Shown piece after piece: positions 7,742 to 10,248 of a stretch of DNA of 10,248 nt. Under the pieces are notes generated by a model, which was given only the letters and a program-made list of their open reading frames with translations, searched no databases and had not been told where the DNA came from. The position numbers and the translations under genes were made by a program. How positions within the stretch are numbered: the stretch's first letter is position 1; each line of letters opens with the position of its first letter. The DNA is taken from the NCBI GenBank assembly GCA_018658605.1, contig JABHUV010000308.1:1-10248 (forward strand). The letters are read 5' to 3'. Origin of the DNA: Planctomycetaceae bacterium (GTDB taxonomy: Bacteria; Planctomycetota; Planctomycetia; Pirellulales; Pirellulaceae).

Positions 7742-7759
7742 TGACACCCCGTGTTTTTA
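7742..7759 (+). terminator. Weak possible intrinsic terminator after the lactonase gene
   Basis: ACAC-CCC-GTGT at about 7744-7754 forms a short stem followed by a T-run (GTGTTTTT), 25-40 bases after the lactonase stop. The stem is only four base pairs, so termination would be inefficient. In the same 118-base gap, TATAAT at 7772-7777 is a possible -10 for the next gene, but it has no matching -35 and its upstream TG is one base out of place for an extended -10. Confidence 0.22.
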
Positions 7760-7837
7760 GGCGGTTATGATTATAATGATCTTAGCGGAACTTAAGTATA
7801 TCACTACGACAAACAATCACCTTGGATAACCTGATTT

Positions 7838-8305
7838 ATGAGCACTGGCGACGAAGACAAGATTGATATAGACCGCACGCCTCTATTTGCATTAGTGCGG
7901 GAGATCACATCGACACATTTGTTTGTGTGGACATTGTTGCCCTCGGGTGGATTGCAGTCAACGAAAATCCCACTGGGAAGCGTGGGGCAGAAAGTCTCAG
8001 ATGCCGCTCGAATCGTAGACCGAAATCTGGATCAGGCAGTGGTGATGTTAAATGCTGCGTCGGTTGCCTTTGATACATCGGTTCAGCGGTGGGAGGGGCA
8101 GGTACGGCAGAGTGAGCAAGCGTTGAAGCGTAGTGCCAAGCCCGGAAAACTAGGGCAGATTGTCGCTAAACATAATCAGGTGCGGCCACGGTTAGCGCCG
8201 GTAAAGAGCGTATTTCGCCGAGCGGTTTCGACGCTACAGAATGCCCAAATTGAAATGCGCCGCCGAGACGCAGTCGACTTGAAAGAACCAAAAGACGAAC
8301 GGTAA
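7838..8305 (+). CDS. Hypothetical basic helical protein
   Basis: A 155-residue protein that I do not recognise. Seen: no signal peptide and no cysteine, an acidic first dozen residues (MSTGDEDKIDID), a short strand-rich section at about 15-50 (LFALVREI, LFVWTLLPSGGL), then a long helical and increasingly basic remainder from about residue 52 with RIVDRNLDQAVVMLNAA and VFRRAVSTLQNAQIEMRRR. The ending KEPKDER is charged. It is probably cytoplasmic, with possible coiled-coil or nucleic-acid contacts, but no motif proves either. There is no Shine-Dalgarno site before the ATG. The coding call rests on a clean open frame that fills the space between neighbours and ends 10 bases before a convergent gene. 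No role in the upstream sugar cluster is evident. Confidence 0.7.
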   Translation: MSTGDEDKIDIDRTPLFALVREITSTHLFVWTLLPSGGLQSTKIPLGSVGQKVSDAARIVDRNLDQAVVMLNAASVAFDTSVQRWEGQVRQSEQALKRSAKPGKLGQIVAKHNQVRPRLAPVKSVFRRAVSTLQNAQIEMRRRDAVDLKEPKDER

Positions 8306-8312
8306 GCGTCTT
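8292..8312 (-). terminator. Hairpin between convergent genes, possible terminator
   Basis: AAGACG at 8292-8297 pairs with CGTCTT at 8307-8312 around a 9-base loop that contains the stop codon of the plus-strand gene. Read on the minus strand, the stem is followed by TTGGTTCTTTC, a T-rich but broken tail, so it could end transcription of the minus-strand gene whose stop is at 8316. On the plus strand the downstream sequence is not T-rich. The stem is six pairs with moderate GC, so strength is doubtful. Confidence 0.33.
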
Positions 8313-8315
8313 CGG

Positions 8316-9179
8316 CTACTGTAATTTGTTTTCGGCCGCAGCGCGCCACGCTCGGTGGATGGGGCGAAAGACACCGAAGGTTGTCCCGCTGTCTAACAAT
8401 TGAATTGTTTTCTGGGCGTCCCCGATTTGCGCGTAGAGGCGGGGGGTATTGTAGCCCTTGTCGTCTTTGAGACTGTTGATTTCTTTACGTACGGCGTCGA
8501 CGTGGCGTTTGCACTTAGCCAGAAGTTGTTCGGCGAGTTCAGGAGCGTCGGGGTGCCAGTGTTTTGCAAGTGTCTGGCAGTGCGCGTCAAGGTCGAAGGA
8601 ATAGCGGAGGGCAACGTCGAAATAGTCATCGATTAGTTGTCCGGCTTTAGGGTGAGTAGGATTGTTGCCGAGGAAAGACTCGATTGAGGTAGCTAGTGCG
8701 TCGATGGCGGTTTTATTAATGACTTGCCGCCGGACTGCCTCGATTTCGATTAATAATGCGTGGAGTCGCGTGTTTGTCGGCGACTTCATTTTGTCGGCAT
8801 GTCCCCGTAGAAGCTTTGCGACTCGCATAGAGCCGATGCGTTCCATGTCTTTAAGTTTACCTTGTAGCGCTCGGTAAGATGTTTCGGATCCACTAGCATC
8901 AATGTACGCTTGTTCATAGTCGTCGAGTGATGTTTTGATTTTGAGTGCATCGTGGACCATGTCAACGAAGGCTTTGGGCAGAGTCATTCCTTCGTTAATG
9001 CGGTCGGTGAGCCCGTTTGACATATTGGAAACGGTCGTTAGTTCTCCATCGGCGTTGAACATAAAGAAGTAGAAGAATTGACCGTAGCGTAGATCGCAAT
9101 TGCCAGGGAGTTCATTTCCGGCAAGGCAGATGGGCACGGTTTGGTGCAGTTTCCTTAGGGCTCTGGAAGGGAGCAACAC
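8316..9179 (-). CDS. Secreted hypothetical protein, main body of an interrupted gene
   Basis: This open frame of about 287 residues (from a GTG at 9179) is most likely the C-terminal four-fifths of a longer secreted protein whose N-terminus lies at 9201-9389 in the same frame, beyond two TGA codons. I do not recognise the family. Seen: VPICLAGNELPGNCDLRYGQ with two cysteines, then hydrophobic strand FFYFFMFNADGELTTV, followed from about residue 60 by a long mostly helical region with many Lys, Asp and Glu residues (KAFVDMVHDALKIKTSLDDY; LAEQLLAKCKRHVDAVRKEI). The strand-helix-strand start together with VVLYNFNLES from the upstream fragment could be a degenerate thioredoxin-like fold without a CxxC, but this is a guess. 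Without repair of the interruption, the body would lack a signal peptide and have no good start site. The frame is otherwise open and well kept, arguing against an old pseudogene. Confidence 0.6.
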   Translation of the reverse strand: MLLPSRALRKLHQTVPICLAGNELPGNCDLRYGQFFYFFMFNADGELTTVSNMSNGLTDRINEGMTLPKAFVDMVHDALKIKTSLDDYEQAYIDASGSETSYRALQGKLKDMERIGSMRVAKLLRGHADKMKSPTNTRLHALLIEIEAVRRQVINKTAIDALATSIESFLGNNPTHPKAGQLIDDYFDVALRYSFDLDAHCQTLAKHWHPDAPELAEQLLAKCKRHVDAVRKEINSLKDDKGYNTPRLYAQIGDAQKTIQLLDSGTTFGVFRPIHRAWRAAAENKLQ

Positions 9180-9200
9180 GGCTCCCGCATCTTTAATAGC

Positions 9201-9389
9201 TCATCAGCCGCTTTCGAGATTGAAGTTGTACAACACGACAGAGGGAGTACCGTTCGCTTTGTTTGTTTCGAGGAAATCTTCAACATTGCCAATGGCGTAT
9301 GGTAGCGTCGATTCTTGAGCGAGAGCAGTGGCTGTGAAGAGCAGCAGTGCACCGGCGAGCATGGTAGGTTTCATTGTGGTGAGACTCAT
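9201..9389 (-). pseudogene. N-terminal signal-peptide fragment of the interrupted secreted protein
   Basis: The reading frame encodes MSLTTMKPTMLAGALLLF, a signal peptide ending ATALA, then QESTLPYAIGNVEDFLE and VVLYNFNLESG before TGA TGA at 9206-9201. Either ATG (9389 or 9374) gives a plausible signal; the second starts M-K-P-T and looks more typical. After the stops the same frame continues as AIKDAGAVLLPSR into the body of the gene. Between about 9208 and 9188 the neighbouring frame reads ADELLK, which joins smoothly to both sides (LES-ADELLK-DAGAVLL). The simplest explanation is one extra base in GCGGCT and one missing A in the A-run before GATGCG. That means either two sequencing or assembly errors or two compensating mutations. 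On its own this fragment would be a 56-61 residue secreted peptide. Confidence 0.55.
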
Positions 9390-9425
9390 TTGGTAGAGGA
9401 TCGAGCACGTCAGTTTGTAAGATTG

Positions 9426-9453
9426 ATTATATTGTTATTGCATCAAAACGCAA
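9426..9453 (-). promoter_or_regulatory. Promoter for the interrupted secreted-protein gene
   Basis: On the minus strand, TATAAT (9431-9426) is a perfect -10 hexamer, preceded after 16 bases by TTGCGT (9453-9448), which keeps the TTG of the -35 consensus. Transcription would start near 9418, about 30-45 bases before the candidate ATGs at 9389 and 9374. It sits in the divergent gap 9390-9503. For the plus-strand gene in the same gap I see a good ribosome site but no clear promoter. Confidence 0.42.
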
Positions 9454-9489
9454 CAACATTCGGGCGCTCAGGATTTAATTCTAAGAGAT

Positions 9490-9494
9490 AGGAG
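9490..9494 (+). promoter_or_regulatory. Strong Shine-Dalgarno site
   Basis: AGGAG, nine bases before the ATG at 9504, fixes the start of the small MWLFT-family gene. Most other starts in the window have weak or no such site, so this gene may be translated more strongly than its neighbours. Confidence 0.6.
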
Positions 9495-9503
9495 AACGAT
9501 AGT

Positions 9504-9875
9504 ATGTGGTTGTTTACTCAATATGGATTCTTCAGCACAGTATGTGCGCGGGAAGGTGATGGGAGTCGGAGTAACGCGGTGGATGAGGGGAGGGTGATGG
9601 TGCGAGCGCGCTTGCGAGGGCATTTGGAAGCGCTTAAATCGCGGTTTCCTGAAGAATTTGAAGGCTTGGAAATTATGGAAACGCCGGAAACGGATTATCG
9701 ATATCGTTTGTTTGTAGATAAGGCAGTTTGGGTGCGGGTATTAAAGTTGCTAGGAGAGGAGTTGGATTACGACAATTTCAAGTCTAAAGTGGCGCGGAAC
9801 CTTGCTGCCGTCGGCGGCGAATACGAACGTTCCTTGCACGAAGTCTGGGACACCATGCAGCGACTGCAGCGGTAA
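9504..9875 (+). CDS. Small conserved protein of unknown function (MWLFT family)
   Basis: A 123-residue protein matching, from memory, a widespread bacterial family with no assigned function. Recognisable blocks are the N-terminal MWLFTQYGFFSTV at 1-13, VRARLRGHLEAL at 33-44, METPETDYRYRLFV at 58-71, LDYDNFKSKVA at 87-97 and a C-terminal YERSLHEVWDTMQRLQ. There is no signal peptide or membrane segment, so it is cytoplasmic, with a probable alpha/beta fold. Length and ends agree with the family, so it appears complete. The start is supported by a strong ribosome site, AGGAG at 9490-9494, nine bases before the ATG and the best in the window. It is divergent from the secreted-protein gene and ends 16 bases before a convergent NHL-repeat gene. 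The neighbours give no clue to function. Confidence 0.82.
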   Translation: MWLFTQYGFFSTVCAREGDGSRSNAVDEGRVMVRARLRGHLEALKSRFPEEFEGLEIMETPETDYRYRLFVDKAVWVRVLKLLGEELDYDNFKSKVARNLAAVGGEYERSLHEVWDTMQRLQR

Positions 9876-9891
9876 GTTAGAGTTTCTGCGA

Positions 9892-10248
9892 TCAATCCGA
9901 GTTTGTGTTTGGAACGAATTTCCGAATGTGATTTCCCCAAGCATCGGCTACATAGATTGCACCCTTGGCGTCTACAGCAATGTCATGTCCGAGATTCGAC
10001 GTGTCTTTTGACAGGGCCGTACTGAATGCGCTACTGATATTTCCCTGAGAATTGAGGATCACCACGCGTGATCGCGTGTGGTCTGGTTGGTCGCCACCAT
10101 CAATAATGTAAATTCGATGTCGACGATCTGTTGCAATTCCAAACGGACGACCAATACGCGTTCCCTGCCATTGATCGAGGTAGCGTCCTTGGAGATTAAA
10201 CACTTGGACGCGGAGATTGCTGCGATCGCATACATAAACGCGTTTTCG
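9892..10248 (-). CDS. NHL-repeat beta-propeller protein, C-terminal part (runs off the right edge)
   Basis: The last 118 residues of an NHL-repeat protein; the frame stays open to the window edge, so the start lies outside. Three repeats are visible, each with the blade pattern of a hydrophobic strand, D-x-x-N/H-x-R-V/I and a second strand: RVYVCDRSNLRVQVFNLQG, then HRIYIIDGGDQ ending RVVILNSQGN, then GAIYVADAWGNHIRKFV. The phrases RPFGIATD and GHDIAVDAKG are the usual blade openings. In bacteria such proteins are extracytoplasmic binding or scaffold propellers, and one branch resembles the lyase half of peptidyl-glycine alpha-amidating enzymes; the visible part closely recalls that branch but lacks enough of the active site to say so. 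It converges on the MWLFT-family gene with a 16-base gap in which I see no terminator. A GTG at 10203 is internal, not the true start. Confidence 0.87.
   Translation of the reverse strand, partial: RKRVYVCDRSNLRVQVFNLQGRYLDQWQGTRIGRPFGIATDRRHRIYIIDGGDQPDHTRSRVVILNSQGNISSAFSTALSKDTSNLGHDIAVDAKGAIYVADAWGNHIRKFVPNTNSD

Noticed and set aside
7772..7777. TATAAT before the 155-residue gene as a firm promoter
   Set aside because: No matching -35, TG one base misplaced for an extended -10; left as a weak possibility only.
9201..9206. TGA TGA read as selenocysteine or as a reassigned sense codon
   Set aside because: TGA is used as a normal stop at 7719 and Trp is TGG in every gene here; the adjacent frame supplies a much better linking sequence (ADELLK), and I saw no hairpin that would act as a selenocysteine element.

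Overview
The window looks like chromosome from a planctomycete, most likely a Pirellulales-type marine or freshwater bacterium. The strongest sign is a 1061-residue exported protein that joins a sugar-dehydrogenase-like beta-propeller to a C-terminal CxxCH heme domain, an architecture largely confined to Planctomycetes, Verrucomicrobia and relatives. Supporting signs are an exported Cys-type sulfatase, a TPR-PhoD phosphatase of the planctomycete type, a PQQ-like propeller beginning WGRFRGPNG just after its signal peptide, and mostly weak Shine-Dalgarno sites. GC content is about half. I see no mobile element, CRISPR array, tRNA or rRNA, and no gene-free stretch longer than about 190 bases.

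Layout. 1-272 (-) is the N-terminal part of a sulfatase that runs off the left edge. 273-431 is a divergent control region with an inverted repeat and an 11-bp direct repeat over the sulfatase start. 432-3321 (+) holds two overlapping genes, a TPR-PhoD metallophosphatase and a PQQ-like beta-propeller protein. 3322-3506 contains a perfect extended -10 promoter. 3507-7719 (+) holds a heme-containing dehydrogenase-like protein followed 19 bases later by an SMP-30/gluconolactonase-type lactonase. 7838-8305 (+) is an unrecognised basic helical protein. 8316-9389 (-) is a secreted protein of unknown function whose frame is broken by two tandem TGA codons, apparently from two compensating single-base indels. 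9504-9875 (+) is a small conserved orphan starting MWLFT. 9892-10248 (-) is the C-terminal part of an NHL-repeat protein that runs off the right edge.

How the genes may work together. Everything from the sulfatase to the lactonase is predicted to be exported, and four of these proteins are hydrolases or propellers typical of planctomycete carbohydrate use. The simplest reading is periplasmic sugar processing: sulfatase removes sulfate esters, PhoD-like protein removes phosphate esters, the heme dehydrogenase oxidises a sugar or aldose, and the lactonase opens the resulting lactone. This is inference from domains and gene order. The right third (7838 onward) shows no evident link to that pathway.
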